Source of the DNA: Azospirillum sp. TSO35-2
GTDB lineage: Bacteria > Pseudomonadota > Alphaproteobacteria > Azospirillales > Azospirillaceae
Direction: 5' to 3'
Length of the DNA stretch: 55,703 nt
Assembly (NCBI RefSeq): GCF_003116095.1
Contig: NZ_LGRA01000008.1
Location: 992,601-1,048,303 of the forward strand
Every line of letters starts with the position of its first letter. The stretch's first letter is position 1. Both the position numbers and the translations under genes were made by a program. Shown piece after piece: positions 1 through 9,619 of the stretch. Under the pieces are notes generated by a model, which worked only from the letters and a program-made list of their open reading frames with translations, was not told the DNA's origin and ran no database searches.

Positions 1-759
1 ACCGTGGTCCGCGACGACCGCGCCGGCTTGGCCGACACGTTCGACAGCCTGCGCGGCGGGTTGGGTCCGGACGTGGTCTGGATGGTCGCCGACGGCGGCT
101 CCACCGACGGGACGGCGGACTGGCTGGACGACCATGCGACGCGGCTGCGCTGGTGGCGCTCGGCCCCCGACTCGGGGCTCTACGACGCGATGAACCACGC
201 GCTGGACGCCGCCCGCGCCGCCGGCTGCGGGCACGCGCTGTTCCTGAACGCCGGCGACCGGCTGGCGGCGGACGACACCGTCGCCATGCTGCTCGCCGCC
301 CTCGACCGCCATCCCGATGCCGCCCTGTTGTACGGCGATGCGCTGGAGCGGCAGGGGGACGGACGTATCCTGTTGAAGCGCGCCCGGTCCCACCGCAGCG
401 CGCCACTGGGCATGTTCACGCACCATCAGGCCATGATCTACCGCCTCGCCCCGCTGCAGGGCCTCCGCTACGACCTGAGGTTTCGGATCGCGGCGGACTA
501 TGACTTTACGCTGAAGGCACTTTCGCGCGGAAACGCGGCGAGGTTGCCGTTTCCGCTCTGCCTGTTCGCGCCCGGCGGCCTGTCGCAGCGCGACGCGGTG
601 CGGGGGCGCCGGGAACAGGCGACGGTCCGGCGGCAGCTCCTGGGCCACGGCACGATTCGCGAGGCTTTGATCTCCAACACCCAGCGAGTCGCACTGGCGT
701 TGCGCCTTCACTTCCCCACCGCTTACGCGAAATTACGTTTCCGACGCCCGGAAACTTAA
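1..759 (+). CDS. Glycosyltransferase family 2, 5' truncated by the window edge
   Basis: The reading frame is open from the first base (T-V-V-R-D-D), so the true start lies just upstream of the window. It has the GT-A nucleotide-sugar fold: a DGGSTDGT motif near residue 31, then a DSGLYDAMN stretch near residue 58 that is typical of WcaA/RfbF-like family 2 transferases, and FLNAGD in place of a classical DxD. It probably adds a sugar to a lipid-linked surface polysaccharide at the cytoplasmic membrane face. It is convergent with the glycan cluster at 1272-5871, with the XRE gene in between. The acceptor and donor sugars cannot be read from sequence. Confidence 0.85.
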   Translation, partial: TVVRDDRAGLADTFDSLRGGLGPDVVWMVADGGSTDGTADWLDDHATRLRWWRSAPDSGLYDAMNHALDAARAAGCGHALFLNAGDRLAADDTVAMLLAALDRHPDAALLYGDALERQGDGRILLKRARSHRSAPLGMFTHHQAMIYRLAPLQGLRYDLRFRIAADYDFTLKALSRGNAARLPFPLCLFAPGGLSQRDAVRGRREQATVRRQLLGHGTIREALISNTQRVALALRLHFPTAYAKLRFRRPET

Positions 760-801
760 TGTCTTTCGCACAACCCCTCCTGCTTCCACCGAAACGGACC
801 A

Positions 802-830
802 TTGATACGCACAAATGGTTGCATAGAATT
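802..830 (+). promoter_or_regulatory. Candidate sigma70 promoter of the XRE regulator
   Basis: TTGATA at 802-807, a 17-base spacer, then AGAATT at 825-830, in a locally AT-rich stretch between the glycosyltransferase stop and the XRE start. The -35 is good and the -10 is weak. A GAGG ribosome binding site follows at about 883. Confidence 0.4.
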
Positions 831-894
831 TACTTTCTGAACTAAGCATTCTCGCGGCGCCTTCCCTCCGGCCTTTCCCTTCGAGGTATGACTT

Positions 895-1362
895 ATGAGC
901 GCGACCAAGACCAAACTCGCCCCCGCCCACACTCTGTCGCGCCGCGGCGAAGGACCGAACCCCATCGACATCCACGTCGGCGCCCGTCTGCGGCTCCGTC
1001 GCACCCTGCTGGGCCTGAGTCAGGAAAAGCTGGGCGAAGCGGTGGGGATCACCTTCCAGCAGCTCCAGAAGTACGAGCGCGGGTCCAACCGCATCAGCGC
1101 CAGCCGCCTGTTCAACCTGTCCCAGGTTCTGGGCGTGCCGGTCAGCTACTTCTTCGACGACATGCCGTCGCCGGATCAGATCACCGCCGAGTCGGCGGTC
1201 GAGTCCGCCAGCGAAACCGACGAGTTCGAATCGATGGCCCGGCGCGAGACGCTGGAGCTGGTGCGTGCCTACTACCGGATCGAGGATCCGGGCGTGCGCA
1301 AGCGCACCTTCGACCTGCTGAAGGCGCTGGGCGGCGACCGAATCGCGCTGGTCGAGGAATAA
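895..1362 (+). CDS. XRE-family helix-turn-helix transcriptional regulator
   Basis: 155 residues. An HTH_3 domain occupies about residues 25-85: GARLRLRRTLLGLSQEKLGE, then the recognition-helix region ITFQQLQKYERGSNRIS and a short VPVSYFF tail. The acidic C-terminal part is typical of single-domain alphaproteobacterial XRE regulators. GAGG lies about 8 bases before the ATG. It is alone on the plus strand inside a polysaccharide locus, so control of surface glycan genes is plausible but is inference. Its last 91 bases are also coding on the opposite strand, as the C-terminus of the glycosyltransferase ending at 1272. Confidence 0.9.
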   Translation: MSATKTKLAPAHTLSRRGEGPNPIDIHVGARLRLRRTLLGLSQEKLGEAVGITFQQLQKYERGSNRISASRLFNLSQVLGVPVSYFFDDMPSPDQITAESAVESASETDEFESMARRETLELVRAYYRIEDPGVRKRTFDLLKALGGDRIALVEE

Positions 1363-2261
1363 GCCCTCAAGTCCGGAGCCGGCGCCGGCCCGTTCGCACG
1401 GCTGTGCGCGGCGGCCCGCATCTTGAGCCCGACCTGCCAGTAGTAGAACGCGCGTCCCAACGCGTGGTCCAGCCCGACTGCGCCGTCGAGCAGGCCCAGG
1501 CGCAGGACGTAGGCGTGCAGGAAGGCCCACAGCGGGCGGCCCGGCAGGCGCTGAAACAGCCGTTTGAGCAGCCGCCGGTCCACCAGCCGCCCGCCGGCCG
1601 GTTCGCCGTCGATCAGCCGGTCCATCCGGCCGTCGGCGCGCAGGACCGCCTCCCAATCGGAATAGCGATTGTGGCGGTCGAACCAGGCCGCCGCCGGTTT
1701 GGCGTCGCCATGCTCCATCGGGTGGCGCAGCCGGCCGGTCGTGCCGTCGACCCGTGGCTGGTAATGCCCCTCCACCTCCCACATCGTCGCGACGTCGAGG
1801 TCGGGCAGGTCGGGAAAGCGGACGCGCCGGTGATCGACCAGCGCCAGCTTGCGGTTCCAGCAGCCGAAGCGCAGGGCCCGGCCGCGCAGCACCGGCCGGC
1901 CGTCGATCCAATAGGCGGCGTGGGTTGGCCCCGCCGCCATCAGCCGGGCGATCTCGTCGACCAGGGCGGGGGTCGGCCGCTCGTCGGCGTCGACGAACAG
2001 CACCCAATCACAGAGCCCCTCCGTCGTGGCGGGCAGATGGTCCAGGCACCATTGCTTCTTCTTCGGATAGCGGCCGTCCCACCGGAACGGCACCACCCGC
2101 GCCCCCAGGGACCGCGCGATCTCCGGCGTGCCGTCGTCGCTGCCGCTGTCGACCACGACGCGATCGGCGAAGCGGGTCAACGCCGGCAGGCAACGCGGCA
2201 GGTTGACCGCCTCGTTGCGGGTCATCACCACGACCGAAACGGGGATGGGCACGGGGATCAC
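1272..2261 (-). CDS. Glycosyltransferase family 2, WaaE/KdtX-like
   Basis: 329 residues. The N-terminus SVVVMTRNEAVNLPRCL and the VDSGSDDGT motif (near residue 38) are the family 2 nucleotide-binding segments. FVDADE near residue 89 is the metal-binding DxD. The layout matches the lipopolysaccharide-core beta-1,4-glucosyltransferase (WaaE/KdtX) group. It starts at a GTG whose last two bases form part of the TGA of the Wzz-like gene (GTGA overlap), so it is probably translationally coupled. The last ~30 residues (rich in S, R and P) are antisense to the XRE gene and look non-conserved, so the frame may have extended into its neighbour. Confidence 0.82.
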   Translation of the reverse strand: MIPVPIPVSVVVMTRNEAVNLPRCLPALTRFADRVVVDSGSDDGTPEIARSLGARVVPFRWDGRYPKKKQWCLDHLPATTEGLCDWVLFVDADERPTPALVDEIARLMAAGPTHAAYWIDGRPVLRGRALRFGCWNRKLALVDHRRVRFPDLPDLDVATMWEVEGHYQPRVDGTTGRLRHPMEHGDAKPAAAWFDRHNRYSDWEAVLRADGRMDRLIDGEPAGGRLVDRRLLKRLFQRLPGRPLWAFLHAYVLRLGLLDGAVGLDHALGRAFYYWQVGLKMRAAAHSRANGPAPAPDLRAYSSTSAIRSPPSAFSRSKVRLRTPGSSIR

Positions 2262-3259
2262 GCGACGCCCTCCCCCGCGCTCCGGCCGCGCGGACCGTCA
2301 TGGCCGCCCCAACCGGCGGGTCGGACCGACAGCGCGAAGGACGCCGCCAGGAGCCCGGCCAACCCGGCCAGCGGCACCACCACCGCCGGGTTCGGCCAAT
2401 CGGGCAGCGACGCGGCGGTCGGCGGCTGGATCAGGTCGGCGGCAAAGGGCAGATCGACCCCGATCATCATCGCCACCCGTTCCTGATCGAGCAGCAGTTC
2501 GCTCAACGCCTGCCGATGCTCGGCCGCCATGACGGCGGAAAGCCGCGTCTTGATGTGCGCGATCTGCGCGGCGCTGCGCCGGGCCGCTTCGGCCCGCAGA
2601 TGGGCGTCGGTGGCCGCCGCGACCCGCCCCAGCAGGTCGAGCGCCGTCGCCCGGTCGGCGTGGCGCAGGGTGATCCGCCGCATCGGCCCCGACCGCAGCA
2701 TGTCGACCACCAACCGGTCGCGCAGGGCGCGCGCCACCCGCTCGCCGTCCGGTTCGGTCCAGTCGCCCCGCCCGACCAGGGCCAGCAACGCCCGTTTCAC
2801 CATCGCCGGCAGCCCGGGCGGCGGACGCCAGCGCCCGGCCTCCGCGTCCCAGCGGTCGGGGAACAGCGCGCGCAGGACGGCGGGGTCGCGCTGCAACGCC
2901 TCCGCCACCGGGCCGGCGCCGAACAGTTCCAGATAGCGGGCGTAGTCCGACAGCGATTCGTCGCCGGCGCCGGGCTCCGCCACCGACGAGGCCGTCTCGC
3001 GCCCGCTCAGCGTCGGCACCCGCGCGCCCATGGCGGCCGACCCGACCCGCGCCGTCGGGCCGACGATGATCGCCGCGCTGTAGCTCGGCGTCACCAGCCA
3101 CAGCGCGGCGACGGCCAGCGCCAGCCCGCCAAACCCGCCGGCCAGCAGCCAGCGCCAGCCGCCGCGCAGGACACGAACCAGCGTGCGCAGGTCGCTCTCC
3201 CCGCCGGCCGGTGCGACGCGCAGGGTCATGGCACTGGGGGAAACGGCGCCGTCAGGCAT
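2258..3259 (-). CDS. Wzz/chain-length-determinant-like membrane protein
   Basis: About 333 residues from the chosen ATG at 3259, which overlaps the upstream glycosyltransferase stop by 8 bases. A second ATG at 3229 is an alternative. An N-terminal membrane segment (RWLLAGGFGGLALAVAALWL) is followed by a long periplasmic part with an alpha-helical stretch, and a second membrane segment lies near the C-terminus (VVVPLAGLAGLLAASFAL). This two-membrane topology fits polysaccharide co-polymerases that set chain length. No cytoplasmic BY-kinase domain is fused. It sits between a GT4 and a GT2 in one coupled run. Sequence identity to Wzz looks low, so the call rests on topology and context. Confidence 0.65.
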   Translation of the reverse strand: MPDGAVSPSAMTLRVAPAGGESDLRTLVRVLRGGWRWLLAGGFGGLALAVAALWLVTPSYSAAIIVGPTARVGSAAMGARVPTLSGRETASSVAEPGAGDESLSDYARYLELFGAGPVAEALQRDPAVLRALFPDRWDAEAGRWRPPPGLPAMVKRALLALVGRGDWTEPDGERVARALRDRLVVDMLRSGPMRRITLRHADRATALDLLGRVAAATDAHLRAEAARRSAAQIAHIKTRLSAVMAAEHRQALSELLLDQERVAMMIGVDLPFAADLIQPPTAASLPDWPNPAVVVPLAGLAGLLAASFALSVRPAGWGGHDGPRGRSAGEGVA

Positions 3260-4586
3260 GCGGCACCCGGCAAGCCGATGCAGAACAATCGGGCGCGGGG
3301 CACTCCGGTGCCGTGCGGCCCGGTGCAATCCATTCCCGGGCAGGCCGCGGACCGTGCCGCCGAACGAGCGACGGCACCAGCTGGGCGAAGGCCACCGCGG
3401 CCCGATCGGCGGTCCAGTCGGCGGCACGCTGCGCCGCCCGCTCACCCTCCCGCGCGCAACGGCCGGGGTCGGCGGCGTAGGCGCGGACCGCCTCGGCGAT
3501 GGCCGCGCCGTCGAACGGATCGATCACCACACCGCAGCCCGCCACCCGCGCCGCGGCCTCGCTGCCGTCCGGGCCCAGGAACAGGCAGGGGCGACCGGCC
3601 GCCTGTACGCCGGACAGCTTGCTCGGCACCAGCATCCCCTCGGCGGCCGGGTCCATCGCCACCAGATGCAGATCGGGGGCGGACAGGCTTTCCGCCAGAC
3701 GCTCGGACGGCTGCCAGGGCAGGCGCCGCAAGTTGCGCAAGCGGCGACGGGCGGCCTCCGCCTCCACCGCGGCGAAGCCGCGCCCGTCGCCGACCAGCAG
3801 AAACAGAACGCCGGGGTCGCTGTCCTGGAGGCGGGCGGCGGCGTCGAGCACGCCGTCCATCGGATGGGCAAGCCCGAGCGTGCCCGAATAGGCAACGATG
3901 AAGCGGCCGCCCTCCGTCCCCGTCTCCGCCGCCAGAGAGCGGCGGAAGCGGTTGTCGGCGTGGCGCACCGGCATGACCGCCGGATCGGGCCAGTTGGGCA
4001 GCACCGTCAGCCGGTCCGCCGGGACGCCCATGTCGGTCAGGCGGTCGCGCATGCAGCGGCCGATGGCGACGATCCCGTCATGGCGGCGCAGCGCCCGGCG
4101 CATCGCCCGGGCGGCCAGACCGCGCAACGCCTCCGGCACCCGCACCCCCAGCACCGGCAGCAGGTCGGGGTAGAGGTCGTGGCACCAGTGCAGGGCGGCG
4201 GCGCCATGGCGGGCCGCCAGCGTCGGCCCGGCGAGCGCCAGCAGCGGCGGATCGGTCATGGTGACGATCACGTCGTGGCGCGGCAGCCGGACCGCGCGCC
4301 AGACCAGCCGACCCAGCGACTCGAGATAGGCGCGGGCGTCCGGCCGCTCCCCTTCCGGAACGGCGCTGCCGGTCCGGTGCACGGTCACGCCCGCCGGGGC
4401 GTCCCGGTGCGTTCCATCGGCAATCCCATCCGCGACCACGGTCACTCGCCATCCCGCCGCGGCCAGCCGGCCGCCGAGGTCGGCGAGGCAACGCCCGGTG
4501 GCTCCGCGGTCCGGCGGAAACACCCGGTTGACGAACAGGATCGACGGGGCTGCGAGCGACACGGCGCACCAGAGCGTGAATTGCAC
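3252..4586 (-). CDS. Glycosyltransferase family 4, WcaI-like
   Basis: Up to 444 residues from a GTG at 4586; a second GTG eight codons in is an equally good start. The Rossmann start ILFVNRVFPPDRGATGR and the late region with FIVAYSGTLGLAHPMDGVLDA, FLLVGDGRG, PSKLSGVQAAGRPCLF are the acceptor- and donor-binding parts of a GT-B family 4 enzyme of the WcaI type. The C-terminal ~35 residues are Pro/Ala/Cys-rich and probably not catalytic. It is 19 bases downstream of the membrane polymerase/ligase gene and overlaps the Wzz-like gene, so it belongs to one transcription unit for surface glycan assembly. Confidence 0.87.
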   Translation of the reverse strand: MQFTLWCAVSLAAPSILFVNRVFPPDRGATGRCLADLGGRLAAAGWRVTVVADGIADGTHRDAPAGVTVHRTGSAVPEGERPDARAYLESLGRLVWRAVRLPRHDVIVTMTDPPLLALAGPTLAARHGAAALHWCHDLYPDLLPVLGVRVPEALRGLAARAMRRALRRHDGIVAIGRCMRDRLTDMGVPADRLTVLPNWPDPAVMPVRHADNRFRRSLAAETGTEGGRFIVAYSGTLGLAHPMDGVLDAAARLQDSDPGVLFLLVGDGRGFAAVEAEAARRRLRNLRRLPWQPSERLAESLSAPDLHLVAMDPAAEGMLVPSKLSGVQAAGRPCLFLGPDGSEAAARVAGCGVVIDPFDGAAIAEAVRAYAADPGRCAREGERAAQRAADWTADRAAVAFAQLVPSLVRRHGPRPAREWIAPGRTAPECPAPDCSASACRVPHA

Positions 4587-4605
4587 GCGAAAGTATGATC
4601 AAGCC

Positions 4606-5871
4606 TCAGGAGCGCGACAACCCTTTCCTGCATTCCGACGCCAGAAGCAACAGCGACAAGACGACGCCGGTGTCGAGATACTTGAAGCTGGTGTGCAGCC
4701 CCAGCGCCATCAGCAGCGGCGGCACCACGGCGAAGGCCAGCGGCGGATCCAGGGCCAGCAGACGGCGCCAGGGCCGGACCAGCAGCGTGCCGAGATAGGC
4801 GACCAGCGCCAGCGTGCCGAGCAGCCCGGTCTTCAGCAGGCTGTAGCTGGCCAGCGTGTGGGTGTAGCCGACGCGCCAGCCACCAACCGCCGGGTTGGCG
4901 ATACGAGCCCCCCAGCCGTCGCCGAGCAGCAGCGTCCAGGGCGAGGCGGTGACATGGTCGATGACCGCCACCGCCTCATCCCATCGGGCGTTGACGCCGG
5001 TCAGCCGGGTTTTTTCCGCCGCCTGCTGCCATGCGCCGACCAGCGCGTCGCCGGCCACCAGGGTGGCCAGCCCGAGACCGAGGGCGACCGGCACCGCCAG
5101 CCAGGGCCGCCGCCGCACCCACCACAGCGCCGTCATCGCCAGCGACAGCGCCGCCAGCCCCAGCGCCGTCCGGTGCACCGCGCCAGCCAGCGCACCAAGG
5201 CACAGCGCGCCGCCGACCGTGCAGAGCGGCACCCCGATCCAGCGCCCCAGCCACACCCAGCGGCCGGTCCCGCCGCCGGCGACCAGCGTGATGGCCAGCG
5301 CCGGCAGCGCCACCGCGGCGAACAGCACCGACGGCGCGTTCAGCAGATAGGCGTCGCCGTCGGCCATCGCCCGCGCACCAACGGCGCCGAACCCCCACCG
5401 CACCTGATCCCACCAGCGCACCGCCAGCAGCAACCCAGCCAGCGCCAGCCCAGCCGCCAGCCCGCGCACGCCGGACGGGCCGGCGCGGCGCAGCGCCGGC
5501 ACCAGCAGCAACGGCAGGAACAGGTAGAGCAGCGGGACGACGTCGCGCAGAATCTCCACGCCATCGGCACCGACCGCCGCCCCGCGCAGCAGCGGCACCC
5601 ACAGCAGCCACGCCAGCGCGGCAACGGCGACCGGTCGGTCGACCGCCTCCCCCTGCTCCGGCGATTCCGCGCGCAACGCGTGGCCGGTGATGACGGCCAG
5701 CGGCCAACGCCAACCGACCGCCAGCGCCAGCAGCGCGCCGATGGCGGCCTCCGCCCAGCCCAGCGCCGGCGGCGCCGGCACGCTGAAGCCGCCATAGAGC
5801 AAAAGCGCCAGCGGCGGCGCCCACACCGCGATCGCCGACGGGCGGCGGGATGGTTCGCCGGCCATCAGCAT
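4606..5871 (-). CDS. O-antigen ligase/polymerase-like integral membrane protein
   Basis: 421 residues with about ten hydrophobic segments. Near the C-terminus the motif GYTHTLASYSLLKTGLLG is the characteristic Wzy_C/WaaL-type segment, where the periplasmic histidine acts in glycan transfer or polymerisation. It probably polymerises or ligates the glycan built by the neighbouring transferases. ATG at 5871 or, two codons in, at 5865. It is the first gene of the minus-strand run followed by GT4, Wzz-like and GT2. Ligase and polymerase cannot be told apart by sequence alone. Confidence 0.75.
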   Translation of the reverse strand: MLMAGEPSRRPSAIAVWAPPLALLLYGGFSVPAPPALGWAEAAIGALLALAVGWRWPLAVITGHALRAESPEQGEAVDRPVAVAALAWLLWVPLLRGAAVGADGVEILRDVVPLLYLFLPLLLVPALRRAGPSGVRGLAAGLALAGLLLAVRWWDQVRWGFGAVGARAMADGDAYLLNAPSVLFAAVALPALAITLVAGGGTGRWVWLGRWIGVPLCTVGGALCLGALAGAVHRTALGLAALSLAMTALWWVRRRPWLAVPVALGLGLATLVAGDALVGAWQQAAEKTRLTGVNARWDEAVAVIDHVTASPWTLLLGDGWGARIANPAVGGWRVGYTHTLASYSLLKTGLLGTLALVAYLGTLLVRPWRRLLALDPPLAFAVVPPLLMALGLHTSFKYLDTGVVLSLLLLASECRKGLSRS

Positions 5872-5917
5872 GGCGACGCACCGTCCGCCGCTCTGCTACG
5901 GCCCGGCGGCGAGCCGG

Positions 5918-6421
5918 TCAGGCCCAGCGCTGCTCGGCGCGGTCGAGGCGGTAGAACAGCCCCTCCTGCGGGTTCAGGCGCAGGGTGCCGGCGAGGGTCA
6001 GCGGCTCCTGCGTCGCGGCCAGCGGGATCTGGCTGTGGACGTGGATCATGCTCGACGGGCCGGGCTTCTGGCAGGCCGGGCAGCCCATCGGGTTGGCCGA
6101 CAGGATGAAGCGGTTGTGCGACGCCCCGTCCGACAGCGGGATCATGAAGCCGCGAACCGTCACCGGCCGGCCGTCCAGCGCCGACACCCTGGTCGGAAAT
6201 TCCGGGTCGCCGGCAAGGCCGCCCAGCCGCACGGCACCCAGGTCGCGCCACAGGGCGGTGGTGTCGTCCAGCGGCAGGTGGAACGGGCCGGCCGGATGGG
6301 TCGGCACCTCCGCCGCGCCGGCGGCCCAGACCGCCCAGCCGGCGACGGGGGCGAGCGCAAGCGGCAACAACAGCTGGCGCCGACCGGGCATGGTCGGGCC
6401 GAACCGGGTGGAGGTGGTCAT
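5918..6421 (-). CDS. DUF3299 family protein, Tat-exported
   Basis: 167 residues from an ATG at 6421 preceded by GGGGAGA at proper spacing. The N-terminus carries GRRQLLLPLA followed by a hydrophobic stretch and GAAEV, a twin-arginine-like signal peptide. The mature part has VTVRGFMIPLS and MGCPACQKPGPSSMIHVHS, the conserved blocks of DUF3299, a periplasmic family often near ABC export genes. The Cys-x2-Cys and His-Val-His could bind metal or be redox active; this is inference. It is 46 bases upstream of the membrane polymerase gene on the same strand, so read-through into the glycan cluster is possible. Confidence 0.75.
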   Translation of the reverse strand: MTTSTRFGPTMPGRRQLLLPLALAPVAGWAVWAAGAAEVPTHPAGPFHLPLDDTTALWRDLGAVRLGGLAGDPEFPTRVSALDGRPVTVRGFMIPLSDGASHNRFILSANPMGCPACQKPGPSSMIHVHSQIPLAATQEPLTLAGTLRLNPQEGLFYRLDRAEQRWA

Positions 6422-6788
6422 GGTCGCTTCTCCCCTGCTGCGTTGTTCTCTCACCGGGGCTGCGAACAGGTGGCGCCGTGTGTTGCAGAACGCTTTCGGC
6501 CGGTCGCCGGGGGACAGCTTGATCCGGTGCGGGGCGCCGCCTTCTAGGGGGCGGTCGCCGATTGCGCGGAAGTCTCCGGCAAGGGGCGCCGATGGTCAAC
6601 CGGCAAATCGGCGCGTTCGGATAACCCGACCGGCGCCGACGGACAGGTTCGTCGCCGGGCCGGTCACCGGATCGACGCACAACTGCAATCTGTTTGACGG
6701 GATGCCGCACGGCGCTCCATAGTCCAAACGCTGTCTGTGCCGCACCGCACACAGATCCGCGCCAGCCGTTCCGGTGACGAGACGAGCC

Positions 6789-7613
<825 letters not shown>

Positions 7614-7635
7614 AAGCCCCCCTCGCAGAAAGAGA

Positions 7636-7663
7636 GGCCCCTCCCCGTTGCCGGGGAAGGGCC
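7636..7663 (+). terminator. Hairpin between hutG and the convergent AAA ATPase gene
   Basis: A GC-rich stem-loop GGCCC-TCCCCG / CGGGGA-GGGCC lies between the two converging genes. There is no long U-tract on either strand, so intrinsic termination is likely weak and may act in both directions. Confidence 0.45.
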
Positions 7664-7689
7664 CGAAGAACGGCCTGATCGGGGATGGA

Positions 7690-9378
7690 TCAGATCTGGC
7701 CGCGCTCGCTGGCCTGACGCATCAGGACATACTGGCGCATCATCTGGTTGCGGAAGCGGTAGCGCTCCAGCCCCGGCTCGATCACCGGAGCCAGCACGCC
7801 GCCATGGTCTTCGCGCACCAGCCGCTTCAGCAGGTCGAGCGTGGCGGCGCTGGGCGGCACGCCGTCCTCGCCCGCCAGATCGACCGGGTCGAAGGTGCCG
7901 TAGGCATCGGCCGGGCACAGCGCCGCGGCCAGCAGCGCGTCCTCCAGCTCGGTCCGGCGGTCGGCGGCCAGCGCGCGGGCATAGCTGTCGACGATGCCGC
8001 GTTCGGCCTCCTGCAGACAACGGGCAACGGCGTAGGCGAGGTCGGGGCGTTCCACCAGCTTGCTGCCCCGGCTGACCGCGCTGCGCGCCGCGTGCAACCC
8101 GAGAAGCTGGGCGTAGTACGGCAGACCACGCACGAACTCGGCGATGCGCCGCACCACGTCGGGCGCGAACTCGATCCCGGCGTTCTGGGCGCCGGCCTGG
8201 ATCAGCCGGCCGATCTCCTGGTCGGTCATCAGCGGCAGATGCACCGGCACCAGCGAGCGCTGGATCGACGGGTGCTTGCCGAGCAGCTGGTCGAGATTCT
8301 CGGCGACGCCGACCACCAGCAGGGTCACCGGGATGGAGCTGTCGGTCAGGTTCTTGAACAGCTCCGCCAGCTTGTTGCGGAAATCCTCGTCGGTGACGCG
8401 GTCATACTCGTCGAGGATCAGCAGCACATGGGTGGCGTGGATGCCGGCCAGCACCTCGTTCAGCTCGGTGACACTGAAGGTGCCATCCGGCAGCAGCTCG
8501 TTGAAGCTGGCGAAGTTGCGCCGCGCCGCGAACGGGTTGTCGAGCGCCGAGCGGTAGTAGGTCGACGGGATCTTCTTCAGGAAATGGCGGAAGATCTCCT
8601 CGAAGCTCAGCTCGCCGCTGCAGGTCAGCTTCAGCGACAGGTAGCCGGCCTGCCCGGCGATCTTCTCGATGGCGTTGGCGACCGACGTCTTGCCGCGCCC
8701 ACGGTCGCCGTAGAGGATGACGTGCGCCCGCTCCTCCTCGATGGCGGAGATGATGCGGCGCAGCGTGTCGTTCCGGCCGATGAACAGGCCGTTCAACTGC
8801 TGCTTCGGCCGCGTCGGCGTGAAGGCCTCGCGCAACAGCCCGTTCAGCTCCGGCGTCAGACCCTTCAGCATGGCCGGGGCGTTGCCGCCACCGACACCGG
8901 CACGATAGCCGCCGTTCACCGTCATGGTGAAGCGCGGCAGCTCGAACTCACCCTCGGCGTCGCGGCCACCGGGCTGCGGGAACATCAGGCCGCGGCGGTC
9001 GCCGGTGGCGTCGCCGTCGATGATGTCGGGCGGCGGCGGTGCCGCCGGACCACGCATCGCCTCGAACCCGCCGCGAGCGCCGTCGATCGGCCGCAGATGG
9101 GACCCCACCGGCCGGCCGAAGCCGGGCGCGTTGGGAAAGCCGGTGTTGGACGGAGCGGGGCCGGCCATGCCTGGGCCGGCCATGCCTGGACCGCCCTGAA
9201 GCGGCGCGTTGTAAGCCTGGTTGTTGTGCAGCGGCCCGCCATGCACGGGACCGCCATGAGCCGGCGCGGCGGCCAGACCATTGCCGGTGATGCCGCCGCC
9301 GAGGCCAACGCCTCCGGCCGCCGGCATCCGCTCGTCCGTTTCGGCGGCCGAGCGACGCTTTCGAAAGAAATTCCGCAT
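7690..9378 (-). CDS. AAA-family ATPase with a long Gly/Pro/Asn-rich N-terminal region
   Basis: 562 residues. The first ~175 residues begin with a basic MRNFFRKRR and then are low complexity, with HGGPVHGGPLHNN and GPGMAGPGMAGP repeats, so probably disordered. The C-terminal part is an ORC/CDC6-like AAA module: FIGRNDTL (N-linker), Walker A GDRGRGKTS, Walker B LLILDEYD, then a helical lid and winged-helix-like tail. Such ATPases act as molecular switches; the partner here is unknown. ATG at 9378 with GGGA upstream was chosen because upstream sequence is non-conserved in character. The nearest gene on the same strand is the 32-residue membrane protein at 9620-9718. Confidence 0.8.
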   Translation of the reverse strand: MRNFFRKRRSAAETDERMPAAGGVGLGGGITGNGLAAAPAHGGPVHGGPLHNNQAYNAPLQGGPGMAGPGMAGPAPSNTGFPNAPGFGRPVGSHLRPIDGARGGFEAMRGPAAPPPPDIIDGDATGDRRGLMFPQPGGRDAEGEFELPRFTMTVNGGYRAGVGGGNAPAMLKGLTPELNGLLREAFTPTRPKQQLNGLFIGRNDTLRRIISAIEEERAHVILYGDRGRGKTSVANAIEKIAGQAGYLSLKLTCSGELSFEEIFRHFLKKIPSTYYRSALDNPFAARRNFASFNELLPDGTFSVTELNEVLAGIHATHVLLILDEYDRVTDEDFRNKLAELFKNLTDSSIPVTLLVVGVAENLDQLLGKHPSIQRSLVPVHLPLMTDQEIGRLIQAGAQNAGIEFAPDVVRRIAEFVRGLPYYAQLLGLHAARSAVSRGSKLVERPDLAYAVARCLQEAERGIVDSYARALAADRRTELEDALLAAALCPADAYGTFDPVDLAGEDGVPPSAATLDLLKRLVREDHGGVLAPVIEPGLERYRFRNQMMRQYVLMRQASERGQI

Positions 9379-9619
9379 CCGTCCCAATCCCCACGCGTTG
9401 TCGGCGTTCGCGGAACCGGACCCGTTTCGGCTTCTCGGGTGGGCCAGGGTCGGTTCCGCGTGTTCCCGATGTAAGCGCTGAGCCGGCCGGGGTGGCCTGG
9501 GATTTCGGATATCATACCGACGCGGCATCCCCCATCCGGGGATCTCTTCCGAAGGAGGCATCCCCCTCCGCCCGCCGGACCATCTCCGCATCGCCGGGCA
9601 TCGCCCGCCCCTGGGCGGG

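Noticed and set aside
2300..4598. Long open frames on the plus strand across the glycan cluster
   Set aside because: Composition is Arg/Pro/Gly/His-rich without domains; they mirror the true minus-strand genes, as is usual at high G+C.
9165..9195. Short tandem DNA repeat in the AAA ATPase gene as an independent element
   Set aside because: It encodes the in-frame GPGMAGPGMAGP repeats of the protein and needs no other explanation.
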